NCBI RefSeq assembly: GCF_019297835.1
Contig: NZ_CP079203.1
Location: forward strand, 779,001-843,000
Direction of reading: 5' to 3'
DNA length: 64,000 bases
DNA from: Sphingomonas sanguinis
Lineage (GTDB): Bacteria; Pseudomonadota; Alphaproteobacteria; Sphingomonadales; Sphingomonadaceae
Of the stretch, positions 24,976-34,621 are shown piece after piece (within the stretch, counting starts at the first letter, position 1; each line of letters opens with the position of its first letter). The position numbers and the translations under genes were made by a program. The notes beneath the pieces are model-generated. The model did not search any database and had not been told where the DNA came from. It saw only the letters and a program-made list of their open reading frames with translations.

Positions 24976-27417
24976 TTAGAACGACTTGGAAATCGTGAAC
25001 CCGTAGGTGCGCGGATCGCCCGGCTGACCGACGATCAGCCCGGTCGACCCCGACTGGGTCGCGAGCAACTCGTAATAGTCGTGATCGAACAGGTTGCGCA
25101 CCCAGACAAAGGCGTTCCAGCTGCCCGGCGCCTTGAAACCCGCACGCACGTTCGACAGGCTGTACCCGTTGATGTCGGTATAGGCCGAGCGCGACGGGTT
25201 GGACGAGAATTTGGAACGGTAGCTGCCGTCATAACCCAGATAGAATTGCCCCTCGGTCCCCGCCACGGTCGCGGGCAAATCATACTCCGCTCCGTAGGAG
25301 AAGGCCCAGCGCGACACGCCCAGCAGCCACTGGCCCGAGATGTTGCAGTAGGGCAGCGAAGCGCCCGGTGTCCCCGCCGCGGCGGGCGTGCCGACGATCT
25401 GGCCGTTGACCACCGGCAGTGCGGTTCCGCCCGACAGCTCGGGCGGGCAAGGCGCGTTGGTGAAGCGGGTATAGCGCGCGTCTGTAAAGGCCGCATTGGC
25501 ATAGACGTTGAACCGGCTGGTCGGGCGGAAGGCCGAGTCGATCTCCACGCCGCGCGTCCGCACGCGGCCCGCATTGGCCAGATAGCCGCGCAGGACGTTG
25601 ACCTGAAGGTTGTTCACCGTCGCCTGATAATTACCGATCTCGGTCCAGAAGCCCGCGATGTTCACGGTCGCGCGGCGGTCGGCGAACTGGGTCTTCAGTC
25701 CCAGCTCGAAATGATTGACCTTTTCGGGCCGCACCGTCTGCGTCGCCAGGATCGGGTTGTTCTGTGCATCGAGCGGCAGTCCGGACAGGTTGATGCCGCC
25801 CGACTTATAGCTGCGCGCATAGGTCGCATAATAATGGACGTTGGGGTTGAACTCATAGGCGACGGTCAGGTCGCCCGACAGGTTCCAGTTGGTGAAGGAC
25901 GGCGTATAATTCTGCGGCGCGAGAACCCCGCGCTGATCGCTGGTCAGCGTCGTGGAGCCCGCCCCGTTGGTCACGACCGAAACATAGGAACCGTCCTTGC
26001 GGTCGTAGTTGAGCCGCAGCCCCGGCGAAACCGACAGACGGTCGTCGACATGCCAAGTGAGCTTGCCAAACAGCGCCGCCGAGGTGTTGGTAAAGCCGAT
26101 CGTATTGCGCGAGGTCTGGCCGTTCAGCGTCGCCGGATTGCGACCGCCCGTACTGGTCGGGTTGAGCAGGAAGGCGCTCGCCGCCGGTCCCTGGACCTGA
26201 AGCCCCTGCGTGTCGATCGACTGCCAGAAATAAAAGGCGCCCAGCACATAATCGAGCGTCCGCTTGCCGTTGGAGGCGATACGGAACTCCTGCGTCACCT
26301 GGCTCTGCTGCGACGGATTGGCCGAGACGGTGGTGATCGGCAAGCCAATGAAGTCGCGGTCGTTCGACGGGTCCCAATGCCAGAAGCGCCAGGCCGACAC
26401 GCTGGTCAGCGTCGCCTCCCCTACGTCCCAGTTCGCGACCAGCGACAGCCCGCCCAGCTCCTGCTTGGCACGCAGATCGGTATCCACATCGGTCAGCCTG
26501 TCGAAGGCGTTGGTCGAGGGCACGCTATAGCCCTGCGCCGCCGCCAGTGCGGCATATTGCCGGTTGAGCGGGCGCTGCGTCGCCCCCACCCGCGCATAAT
26601 ATTGGACGCAGCAATTGGGGTTCTGCCGCGCATAATCGCCCGACAGGGTCAGGTCGAGCGTCGGTGTCGCGTGCCAGAGAAACTGGCTGCGCAGCGACAG
26701 ATTGTCCTGGCTGTTCTGCCATTCCTGCTGACGCGTATTGTAGATGGTGCCGCGCCGCGTGGTGATCGAGGTCGACAGGCGGACCGCCACCTTGTCGTCG
26801 ACCAGCGGGCCGGACACCGACGCCTTGCCCTGAAAGAAGTCGTAATTGCCCGCGCTTAATTCGACCCGCGCCTCGGGCGTGAAGCTCGGCGGACGGGTGA
26901 TGATGTTGATCGCGCCCGCCGTGGTGTTCTTGCCATAGAGCGTGCCCTGCGGGCCCCGCAGCACCTCGATCCGCTCGGTGTCGGTGAAGTCGAACGTCGC
27001 CGAGGCGATGCGGCTGTAATAGACCTGATCGACATAAATGCCGACGCCCTGCTCGATCCCGTCATTGGTCAGCCCGAACGGCGCGCCTAGCCCGCGGATA
27101 TTGGCGGCGGAATTGCGCGGGTTGGTCGAGTAGAATTGCAGCGTCGGCTGGATCTGGGTCAGGCGATTGACATTGTACGTCCCAGTCTCGGCCAACGCAG
27201 TGCCGCCGATCACCGACATGGCGATGGGCACCGACTGGATCGTCTCGGCCCGGCGGCGCGCAGTGACGACGACATCACCCCCGCCCTGCTGCGCCGTGCC
27301 TAGCCGTCCTTCGTCGCGACGGGTCTGGTGGGTCTGCTGTTCGGCATTCGGATCGGCTTGCGGATTGGCAGCGACGGTCGTCTGCGCCGCCAGGATCAAG
27401 GCCAGGGTCAAGGACAT
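24976..27417 (-). CDS. TonB-dependent outer-membrane receptor
   Basis: An 813-residue outer-membrane beta-barrel importer. A signal peptide (SLTLALILAAQTTVAANP) leads to a short Gln/Arg-rich stretch and the TonB box region GGGDVVVTARRRAETIQ (about residues 46-62). The plug domain carries NIRGLG, YVDQVYYSR and TERIEVLRGPQGTLYGKNTTAGAINIITRPP. The rest is barrel, ending in aromatic TYGFTISKSF, the C-terminal signal for barrel assembly. The type is the common sphingomonad/xanthomonad receptor class with substrates such as polysaccharide fragments, siderophores or aromatic compounds; no neighbour identifies the ligand. SD AAGGGGAG precedes ATG 27417. Monocistronic, divergent from hsp20. Confidence 0.95.
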   Translation of the reverse strand: MSLTLALILAAQTTVAANPQADPNAEQQTHQTRRDEGRLGTAQQGGGDVVVTARRRAETIQSVPIAMSVIGGTALAETGTYNVNRLTQIQPTLQFYSTNPRNSAANIRGLGAPFGLTNDGIEQGVGIYVDQVYYSRIASATFDFTDTERIEVLRGPQGTLYGKNTTAGAINIITRPPSFTPEARVELSAGNYDFFQGKASVSGPLVDDKVAVRLSTSITTRRGTIYNTRQQEWQNSQDNLSLRSQFLWHATPTLDLTLSGDYARQNPNCCVQYYARVGATQRPLNRQYAALAAAQGYSVPSTNAFDRLTDVDTDLRAKQELGGLSLVANWDVGEATLTSVSAWRFWHWDPSNDRDFIGLPITTVSANPSQQSQVTQEFRIASNGKRTLDYVLGAFYFWQSIDTQGLQVQGPAASAFLLNPTSTGGRNPATLNGQTSRNTIGFTNTSAALFGKLTWHVDDRLSVSPGLRLNYDRKDGSYVSVVTNGAGSTTLTSDQRGVLAPQNYTPSFTNWNLSGDLTVAYEFNPNVHYYATYARSYKSGGINLSGLPLDAQNNPILATQTVRPEKVNHFELGLKTQFADRRATVNIAGFWTEIGNYQATVNNLQVNVLRGYLANAGRVRTRGVEIDSAFRPTSRFNVYANAAFTDARYTRFTNAPCPPELSGGTALPVVNGQIVGTPAAAGTPGASLPYCNISGQWLLGVSRWAFSYGAEYDLPATVAGTEGQFYLGYDGSYRSKFSSNPSRSAYTDINGYSLSNVRAGFKAPGSWNAFVWVRNLFDHDYYELLATQSGSTGLIVGQPGDPRTYGFTISKSF

Positions 27418-27499
27418 GGAAGCTCCCCTTTTGATTTCATCTCCTATTCACACATCGTTTTAGTAGGCATTCAAGCCTGCCATGGCTTGGGTTGAGCGA

Positions 27500-27662
27500 A
27501 GATTTGCTTTTCGATCCTCAAACGCCCTTGAAGCGATTTTCTTACGAACCATATGGGTTCGCGTGCGGTGCCGATATCGGGCCGCACGGATGGGTCGAAC
27601 CGCCCCGCGCCGGGGTGAATCGGCCAATCCCGTTTCAATTCGCTTCTGATGGAGGTTTTGAC
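27500..27662 (+). promoter_or_regulatory. ROSE-like RNA thermometer in the hsp20 leader
   Basis: The leader before the hsp20 ATG (27663) can fold into successive stems: GAACC/GGTTC at 27546-27560, GTGCGG/CCGCAC at 27563-27587, and a last hairpin where TTCGCTTC pairs with the ribosome-binding site GGAGG across TGAT. TCGCT fits the U-Y-G-C-U motif that marks ROSE elements, which block the Shine-Dalgarno sequence of small heat-shock genes in alphaproteobacteria until temperature rises. The left limit and the promoter are approximate. Confidence 0.7.
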
Positions 27663-28139
27663 ATGCGTATCGATCTGACCCCGTACCGCCGCTCGACCAT
27701 CGGCTTCGACCGGCTGTTCGATCTGCTGGAGGCCAATTCGCGGGCCAATTCGGCGGAGAATTATCCTCCTTTCAATCTCGAGCGTCTGGCCGACGACCGT
27801 TACCGCATCACCTTGGCGGTGGCGGGCTTCAGCCGCGACGAGATCGAGATCACCGCGCAGCAGAACATGCTGCTCGTCACCGGCAAGAAGGATGACAAGG
27901 CGGGTTCGCCCAACTTCCTGCATGTCGGTATCGCCAATCGCTCGTTCGAGCGGCGCTTCGAACTGGCGGACTTCGTGTTCGTCGAGGATGCGCGCCTGAA
28001 CGATGGCCTGCTCGTCATCGACCTCGTCCGCGAGGTGCCCGAGGCGATGAAGCCCAAGACGATCGCGATCAAGACGGGCCAGCCGCTCGCCGCGGTGGAA
28101 CATCACGCCGATCAGGCTAACGAGGTCAAGGCGGCGTAA
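27663..28139 (+). CDS. Small heat-shock protein, Hsp20/alpha-crystallin family
   Basis: A 158-residue ATP-independent holdase (IbpA-like) that binds unfolding proteins. It begins MRIDLTPYRRSTIGFDRLFDLLE, a standard class A bacterial sHsp opening; NYPPFNLERLADDRYRITLAVAGFSRDEIEI starts the alpha-crystallin domain (about residues 35-130), which ends with DGLLVIDLVREVPE. The C-terminal I-X-I anchor is KTIAIKTG. The start at 27663 is preceded by GGAGG buried in the proposed ROSE hairpin; the frame open to 27492 is leader, not protein. Its transcript ends at the terminator at 28177-28207. Confidence 0.95.
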   Translation: MRIDLTPYRRSTIGFDRLFDLLEANSRANSAENYPPFNLERLADDRYRITLAVAGFSRDEIEITAQQNMLLVTGKKDDKAGSPNFLHVGIANRSFERRFELADFVFVEDARLNDGLLVIDLVREVPEAMKPKTIAIKTGQPLAAVEHHADQANEVKAA

Positions 28140-28176
28140 ACCACTCGACGTCTTTCTCTCCCTGAAGACGTCGCGG

Positions 28177-28207
28177 GGCGTCCGGACCGACGGGTCCGGG
28201 CGCCTTT
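28177..28207 (+). terminator. hsp20 rho-independent terminator
   Basis: GGCGTCCGGACC (28177-28188) pairs with GGGTCCGGGCGCC (28191-28203) over a short GAC loop, followed by TTTT. Confidence 0.88.
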
Positions 28208-28226
28208 TGTCTGCCCATCCCAAGGT

Positions 28227-28322
28227 CCGTTCAGGCTGAGCGAAGTCGAAGCCTACGCTTTGCCGCCCGCCAAATGGACAGGTTTTCCCCTGGCCTTCGA
28301 CTGCGCTCAGGCTGAACGGAGG
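28227..28322. repeat. Inverted pair of the TTCGACTTCGCTCAGGCTGAACGG repeat
   Basis: CCGTTCAGGCTGAGCGAAGT (from 28227, ending CGAAG) faces CCTTCGACTGCGCTCAGGCT (from 28294, ending GAACGGAGG). It lies between the hsp20 and pyrG terminators. Confidence 0.85.
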
Positions 28323-28336
28323 CCGGGATCACCCAA

Positions 28337-28373
28337 AAAGAAAACCCCGCCTCCATCGACTGGGGGCGGGGTT
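28337..28373 (-). terminator. pyrG rho-independent terminator
   Basis: On the minus strand AAACCCCGCCCCCAG and its partner TGGAGGCGGGGTTTT form a long stem around a short loop, followed by TTCTTTTT. It begins a few bases after the pyrG stop. Confidence 0.9.
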
Positions 28374-28377
28374 TCAA

Positions 28378-30027
<1,650 letters not shown>

Positions 30028-30077
30028 GGGAAGAATCGCCTAGCTTGGATGGGGTGGATACGACAACAGCAAAGATG

Positions 30078-30105
30078 CGCGCCGCCGGAATTTATCGGCG
30101 GCGCG
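30078..30105 (-). terminator. Hairpin between secG and pyrG
   Basis: CGCGCCGCC (30078-30086) and GGCGGCGCG (30097-30105) make a 9-bp perfect stem with a 10-nt loop, 28 bp after the secG stop. The downstream sequence on the minus strand (CATCTTTG) is only weakly T-rich, so termination may be partial. Confidence 0.55.
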
Positions 30106-30133
30106 TTGGCCTATGCTGCGATGGAAACGAGGT

Positions 30134-30499
30134 TTAGCGGGCGAGCGGAACCGCCGAATTGTCCGCCGGTGCCTGGGCGGGAGCCGCACCGGTCGGGACC
30201 GGGGCGGGCGCGGGCTGGGTGATCGGAGCCTGAGTCGCGGGCGTGCGGGCCAGCGAGGTATCGATGGCGGGCGCGCCGCGCGTCGCGGCCAGAACCGCCA
30301 GCAGGATCGAGAAGCCGACGAACGCCGTCGCCAGCACCGCCGTCGCGCGGCTGAGGAAGTCCGCCGCGCCGCGCGCCGACATCAGCCCCGACGGGCTGCC
30401 CCCCATGCCCAGACCGCCGCCTTCCGACCGCTGCATGAGGATCACCGTGACCAGGGTCGCGGCGATGATGGCGTGGATGACGAGCAGAAATGCGAACAT
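30134..30499 (-). CDS. secG: Preprotein translocase subunit SecG
   Basis: A 121-residue membrane subunit of the SecYEG channel. The first helix is FAFLLVIHAIIAATLVTVILMQ, followed by the conserved cytoplasmic loop RSEGGGLGMGGSPSGLMSARGAADFLSRATAVLA and the second helix ATAFVGFSILLAVLAA. The C-terminal ~45 residues are a Pro/Ala-rich tail (TPATQAPITQPAPAPVPTG), a common alphaproteobacterial extension. Upstream of pyrG in the usual sphingomonad order; no tpiA is seen on the far side, where a divergent marR gene starts instead. Confidence 0.95.
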   Translation of the reverse strand: MFAFLLVIHAIIAATLVTVILMQRSEGGGLGMGGSPSGLMSARGAADFLSRATAVLATAFVGFSILLAVLAATRGAPAIDTSLARTPATQAPITQPAPAPVPTGAAPAQAPADNSAVPLAR

Positions 30500-30693
30500 G
30501 AGGCGCGTATGATCCCGAACAAGGGGTGTGCGAAACCGCGCACATAGGCGACGTGCGTGGCAGGATCAACCTCATGGCGAGCCAGCGCCTCCAGGCCCTG
30601 CCATCCATCCCCTGAAAAGGTTCCGGAAAATCACTGACGCAAGTTGTTCACCTCATCGGAACAGGAGTGAAACCACCACGGATAAAGGGCGTT

Positions 30694-31107
30694 ATGACTT
30701 CGAAACAACGCCCGGCAAAGCCCGGCACAGCCATTGGAATCGCCATCGTGTCCAATCCGCACGACCCGCAGTCGCTGTTCGCCTGGATGAGCGCCCTTGT
30801 CGATTATGTCCGGTCGGGGGAACCCGATCTGACCAACCGACAAATGGCTTTGCTGCTCGTCGTATATCTGCGTCCCGGCCCGCATACGGTGCGCGGTTTG
30901 GCGCGCGCCTTGAACGTCTCGAAACCTGTCGTTACCCGCGCCTTGAATAGACTGGGAACGCTGGGCTATCTGCGCCGCCAACGCGATGATAGCGACAAGC
31001 GTAACATCTTTGTCGCCAGGACACCTGAAGGGGCGGACTTTCTTGAAGAATTCGGACATTTCATCGGCGCCGGCGACGCCCCAGCTCTCCAGCGGGCCAG
31101 CGCGTAA
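30694..31107 (+). CDS. MarR-family transcriptional regulator
   Basis: A 137-residue winged-helix regulator. LTNRQMALLLVVYLRPGPHTVRGLARALNVSKPVVTRALNRLGTLGYLRRQRDDSDKRN is the full MarR DNA-binding domain (recognition helix SKPVVTRALNRL, wing with RDDSDKRN). The C-terminal dimerisation helix is short. I start at ATG 30694 (MTSKQRPAK), preceded by AAAGGG; a longer frame begins at 30667. The ligand and targets are unknown. It overlaps the SH3 protein gene, which in turn overlaps argC, so the three form one transcription unit. It is divergent from secG. Confidence 0.88.
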   Translation: MTSKQRPAKPGTAIGIAIVSNPHDPQSLFAWMSALVDYVRSGEPDLTNRQMALLLVVYLRPGPHTVRGLARALNVSKPVVTRALNRLGTLGYLRRQRDDSDKRNIFVARTPEGADFLEEFGHFIGAGDAPALQRASA

Positions 31108-31417
31108 GAGCTTCGCCCTGCAGGGGCGTACCGTCGACCTTGACCCGCGCACCCATGCGGTCCGACCCGATCTAGCCGATGTCCGGCTTGCTGAATACGT
31201 ATTCGCGCCGCATTATGCCGCGCCTTTGCCCTACAGGACCAACGCGCCGGTGACGCTTCGCGAGGGGCGCGCCCTGAACAGTGCCGTCCTGGCCGAGCTG
31301 CGGTCGGGCGAAACGTTCGAGGTGCTGGAGCTGGCGGGCGGCAACGCGTGGGGTATCGCTGCCCATCTCGGGCTGGTCGGCTATTGCGATGCTGGGCTGT
31401 TGGAGCGGGTGCAGTGA
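31043..31417 (+). CDS. SH3-domain protein related to the N-terminus of NlpC/P60 hydrolases
   Basis: About 124 residues. FALQGRTVDLDPRTHAVRPDLADVRLAEYVFAPHYAAPLPY is the typical start of the N-terminal bacterial SH3 domain of NlpC/P60 endopeptidases, and LNSAVLAELRSGETFEVLELAGGNAWGIAAHLGLVGYCDAGLL completes that domain; the catalytic NlpC/P60 part (Cys, His) is absent. It may bind cell-wall or protein ligands. I propose TTG 31043 as the start because AAGGGG lies 9 bp upstream; an ATG at 30986 would overlap marR by 122 bp. The stop overlaps the argC GTG. Confidence 0.65.
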   Translation: MKNSDISSAPATPQLSSGPARKSFALQGRTVDLDPRTHAVRPDLADVRLAEYVFAPHYAAPLPYRTNAPVTLREGRALNSAVLAELRSGETFEVLELAGGNAWGIAAHLGLVGYCDAGLLERVQ

Positions 31418-32340
31418 CGAAGACGGTCTTCATCGATGGCGGCGCGGGCACGACGGGGCTGGAAATCGCCGATCGGCTGGCGGGTCGCCCGGACCTGTCG
31501 ATCCTGACCCTGCCCGATGACCGCCGCAAGGATGCCGAGGCGCGCCGCGAGGCGATCAACGAGGCCGATTTCGTCATCCTCTGCTTGCCTGACGATGCCG
31601 CGCGCGAGGCCGTGTCGCTGATCGCCAATGATCGGACCCGCGTGGTCGATGCCTCGACCGCGCACCGGACCGCCTCGGGCTGGGTCTATGGTTTCGCCGA
31701 GCTGGAGCCGGAGCAGCGGGACAGGATCGCCTCGGCGCGGTTCGTGTCCAATCCCGGCTGCTATCCGACCGGCTTCCTCGCTCTCGTCCGCCCGCTGGTG
31801 CGCGCCGGGATCGTTCCCGCCGACTTCCCGGTGACGGTCAACGCCGCCTCGGGCTATTCGGGCGGCGGCAAGGCGATGATCGCCGAATATGAGACCGCCA
31901 CCGAGCGCGCCTTTCGCCCCTATGGCCTAAGCCTCGCCCACAAGCACGCGCCGGAGATGCAGCGTCATTCGGGCCTGACCCACGCGCCGATCTTCGCGCC
32001 GTCCGTGGTCGACACCTATCGCGGCATGGTCGTCGAGGTGCCCCTGGCCCTCTACGCCCTGCCGGGCGCGCCCTCGCTCGACCGCGTGACGCAGGCGCTG
32101 GCCGAGGCCTATGCCGACAGCCGCATCGTACGTTTTTCGGCGGATGCCGTAGCGGCGGTGAATATCGAGGAAAATGCCGGAACCGACCGGATGACCTTGC
32201 GCGTCTGCGGCAATGCGGCCACGGGACAAGCGCGACTGATCGCCACGCTCGACAATCTGGGCAAGGGTGCCGGGGGTGCGGCGGTCCAGAACCTGAACAT
32301 CATGGCCGGGCTCGATCCGACCGCTGGCCTCGTGCTCTAA
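31414..32340 (+). CDS. argC: N-acetyl-gamma-glutamyl-phosphate reductase
   Basis: A 308-residue NADPH-dependent reductase giving N-acetylglutamate-5-semialdehyde in arginine biosynthesis. The nucleotide-binding loop is FIDGGAGTTGLEIADRL; the active-site Cys is in RFVSNPGCYPTGFLAL; the catalytic His region is LAHKHAPEMQRHSGL. Its length and GAGTTG loop match the short type-2 ArgC class common in alphaproteobacteria. The GTG start at 31414 overlaps the preceding stop (GTGA) and skips 22 non-conserved residues of the open frame. Nine bp after it begins zwf, so it may be cotranscribed with the sugar operon. Confidence 0.95.
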   Translation: MTKTVFIDGGAGTTGLEIADRLAGRPDLSILTLPDDRRKDAEARREAINEADFVILCLPDDAAREAVSLIANDRTRVVDASTAHRTASGWVYGFAELEPEQRDRIASARFVSNPGCYPTGFLALVRPLVRAGIVPADFPVTVNAASGYSGGGKAMIAEYETATERAFRPYGLSLAHKHAPEMQRHSGLTHAPIFAPSVVDTYRGMVVEVPLALYALPGAPSLDRVTQALAEAYADSRIVRFSADAVAAVNIEENAGTDRMTLRVCGNAATGQARLIATLDNLGKGAGGAAVQNLNIMAGLDPTAGLVL

Positions 32341-32349
32341 GGAGACGTC

Positions 32350-33813
32350 ATGACGCGCAATCCCGTTGGCAAGCTGCTGCTGTTCGGCGCGACCGGCGAT
32401 CTGGCGCAGCGGATGCTGCTGCCCTCGCTGTTCAACCTCCATTCGGACGGGCTGCTGCCCGATGGGCTGACCATCACCGGCACGGCGCGGTCAGATCATG
32501 ACGATGCCAGCTTCCGCGAGTTCGCCGCCAAGGCGCTCGACACCTTCCTGCCCGACGACCGCAAGGATACCGACAAGATCGCCAGCTTCCTGGAGCGGGT
32601 GCAGTATCAGTCGCTCGACGCCTCCTCGATGGACGGCTTCCCGGCGCTGGCGGAGAAGGTCGGCGACGTGTCGAACGGCCTCGCCATTTATCTGTCGACC
32701 GCGCCCAGCCTGTTCGAGTCGACCATCAAGGGCCTCGAATCGGTCGGCCTTGCAGGCGAGACGGTGCGGATCGGCCTGGAAAAGCCGCTCGGCTACGACC
32801 TCGCCTCGTCCAAGGAGATCAACGACGCGGTCGCCTTCGGCTTCCCCGAGGAGCGGACCTTCCGCATCGACCATTATCTGGGCAAGGAGACCGTCCAGAA
32901 CATCCTGGCGCTGCGCTTCGGCAATTTCTTCTTCGAGCCGATCTGGAACGCGCACGGCATCGACAATGTGCAGATCACCATCGCCGAGACGGTCGGGCTG
33001 GAGGATCGCGCGGGCTATTATGAAGGCGCAGGCGCGCTGCGCGACATGGTGCAGAACCATATCCTGCAACTGCTCGCGCTCGTCGCGATGGAGCCGCCCG
33101 CCCGTTATGACGGCAATTCGATCCGCGACGAAAAGGCCAAGGTCTTCCGCTCGCTGCGTCTGATGACGCCCGAGGAAGTGCCGAACAACACCGTCACCGG
33201 ACAGTATTCGGACGGCGCGGTCGGCGGGAAGATCGTCGGTTCCTATGCGGACGAGTTGGGCAAGCCGTCCAAGACCGAAACCTTCGTCGCGATCAAGGCG
33301 CATGTCGACAATTGGCGCTGGCAGGGCGTGCCCTTCTATCTGCGCACCGGCAAGCGCATGGCCGCGCGCCGTTCCGAGATTGCTATCCAGTTCAAGCCGG
33401 TGCCGCACTCGATGTTCGCCGGGCGCGGTGGCCTGCTCCAGCCCAACACGCTGGTCATCCGCCTGCAGCCTGAGGAATATATCCAGCTGCTGGTGATGGC
33501 GAAGGAGCCGGGCCTCGACCGCGACGGCATCCGCCTGCGCGAGGTCCCGCTGAACCTGTCGCTCGACGCCGAGTTCGCAGGGACCCGCCGCCGCATCGCC
33601 TATGAGCGGCTGCTGCTCGACCTGATTGAGGGCGACCAGACGCTGTTCGTCCGTCGCGACGAGGTGGAGGCGCAGTGGACCTGGATCGACGCGATCCGCG
33701 CCGGTTGGGACGCCAATGACGTCAAGCCCAAGACCTATCCGAGCGGCAGCTGGGGCCCGTCCTCCGCGATCGCGCTGACCGAGCGCGACGGGGTACACTG
33801 GCAGGACGACTGA
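32350..33813 (+). CDS. zwf: Glucose-6-phosphate 1-dehydrogenase
   Basis: A 487-residue NAD(P)-dependent enzyme oxidising glucose-6-phosphate to 6-phosphogluconolactone. The Rossmann loop is LLLFGATGDLAQRMLLPSLF; the signature with the active-site residues is RIDHYLGKETVQNILALRFGN; EKPLGYDLASSK precedes it. Length is standard. SD GGAG lies 8 bp before ATG 32350. It is the first gene of the Entner-Doudoroff operon zwf-pgl-edd-glk-eda, with pgl starting about 97 bp downstream and the rest tightly packed. This order is typical of Sphingomonas. Confidence 0.98.
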   Translation: MTRNPVGKLLLFGATGDLAQRMLLPSLFNLHSDGLLPDGLTITGTARSDHDDASFREFAAKALDTFLPDDRKDTDKIASFLERVQYQSLDASSMDGFPALAEKVGDVSNGLAIYLSTAPSLFESTIKGLESVGLAGETVRIGLEKPLGYDLASSKEINDAVAFGFPEERTFRIDHYLGKETVQNILALRFGNFFFEPIWNAHGIDNVQITIAETVGLEDRAGYYEGAGALRDMVQNHILQLLALVAMEPPARYDGNSIRDEKAKVFRSLRLMTPEEVPNNTVTGQYSDGAVGGKIVGSYADELGKPSKTETFVAIKAHVDNWRWQGVPFYLRTGKRMAARRSEIAIQFKPVPHSMFAGRGGLLQPNTLVIRLQPEEYIQLLVMAKEPGLDRDGIRLREVPLNLSLDAEFAGTRRRIAYERLLLDLIEGDQTLFVRRDEVEAQWTWIDAIRAGWDANDVKPKTYPSGSWGPSSAIALTERDGVHWQDD

Positions 33814-33910
33814 CCGCCGCCCCGATCGGGAGGGCGAAGACTTTGGCGCGATATGGCCCGCCCGCGCGGCGGGTCCTACCTTGCGCCCCGAATATCTAGG
33901 ACAGGATGAC

Positions 33911-34621
33911 ATGACCGACGAAATCGAATGGTGGGATTACGAAGACACCACCGAAATGGCGAACGCGCTGGCGGGCGACATCCAGTTCATCATCGAAAGC
34001 GCGATCGAAGCACGCGGCGCGGCGGTGATCGCGTTGTCGGGTGGCAAGACGCCGATCCCGGTCTATGAAAAGCTGGCCCAGGCCAAGCTCGACTGGAAGC
34101 GCGTGACCATCGTCCCCGCCGACGAGCGTATCGTGCCGCTGGGCGATCCGCTGTCCAACGTGACGATGATCGGCAAGATCTTCCTGCCCAAGGGCGCGCG
34201 CGTCATGCCGATCGTGCCGCAGGCGACCTCGGACTATAAAGCCGCAGGGCGCTCGGCCGATGCGCTGATGCAGGAATTGCACTGGCCGCTCGACTTGGTG
34301 CTGCTGGGCATGGGCGCGGACGGGCACACCGCCTCGATCTTCCCCGGCCCAGACTATGACGAAGCGCTCAACGGCCCGAAGGAGCGCCGCGCGCTGGGCC
34401 TGATGCCCGATCCCCTGCCGCCCGAGGCGCCTGTCGCCCGCGTGACGCTCAGCCGGGCGGGCATCGTCTCGGCCCGCTCGATCATGTTCGCCATCTCGGG
34501 CCCTGCCAAGAAGAAGGTGCTCGAAGACGCGATCAAGGAAGGCGCATCCTCGCCCTATCCGGTCGGCCGCGTGCTGGCCGAGGTCGAGCTGCCGATCGAC
34601 ATCCACTGGAGCGAGCAATGA
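33911..34621 (+). CDS. pgl: 6-phosphogluconolactonase
   Basis: A 236-residue hydrolase opening 6-phosphogluconolactone to 6-phosphogluconate. It has the DevB/SOL-family blocks VIALSGGKTPIPVYEKLA (phosphate-binding loop), IVPADERIVPLGDPLSN and LVLLGMGADGHTASIFPG with the catalytic His. ATG 33911 (MTDEIEWWDYED) is preceded by GGA; a longer frame from 33881 is unlikely. Its stop overlaps the edd start by 4 bp (ATGA), so the two are translationally coupled. Confidence 0.96.
   Translation: MTDEIEWWDYEDTTEMANALAGDIQFIIESAIEARGAAVIALSGGKTPIPVYEKLAQAKLDWKRVTIVPADERIVPLGDPLSNVTMIGKIFLPKGARVMPIVPQATSDYKAAGRSADALMQELHWPLDLVLLGMGADGHTASIFPGPDYDEALNGPKERRALGLMPDPLPPEAPVARVTLSRAGIVSARSIMFAISGPAKKKVLEDAIKEGASSPYPVGRVLAEVELPIDIHWSEQ

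Noticed and set aside
30500..30693. Possible tpiA remnant upstream of secG
   Set aside because: tpiA often precedes secG, but the translated spacer shows no triosephosphate isomerase residues.
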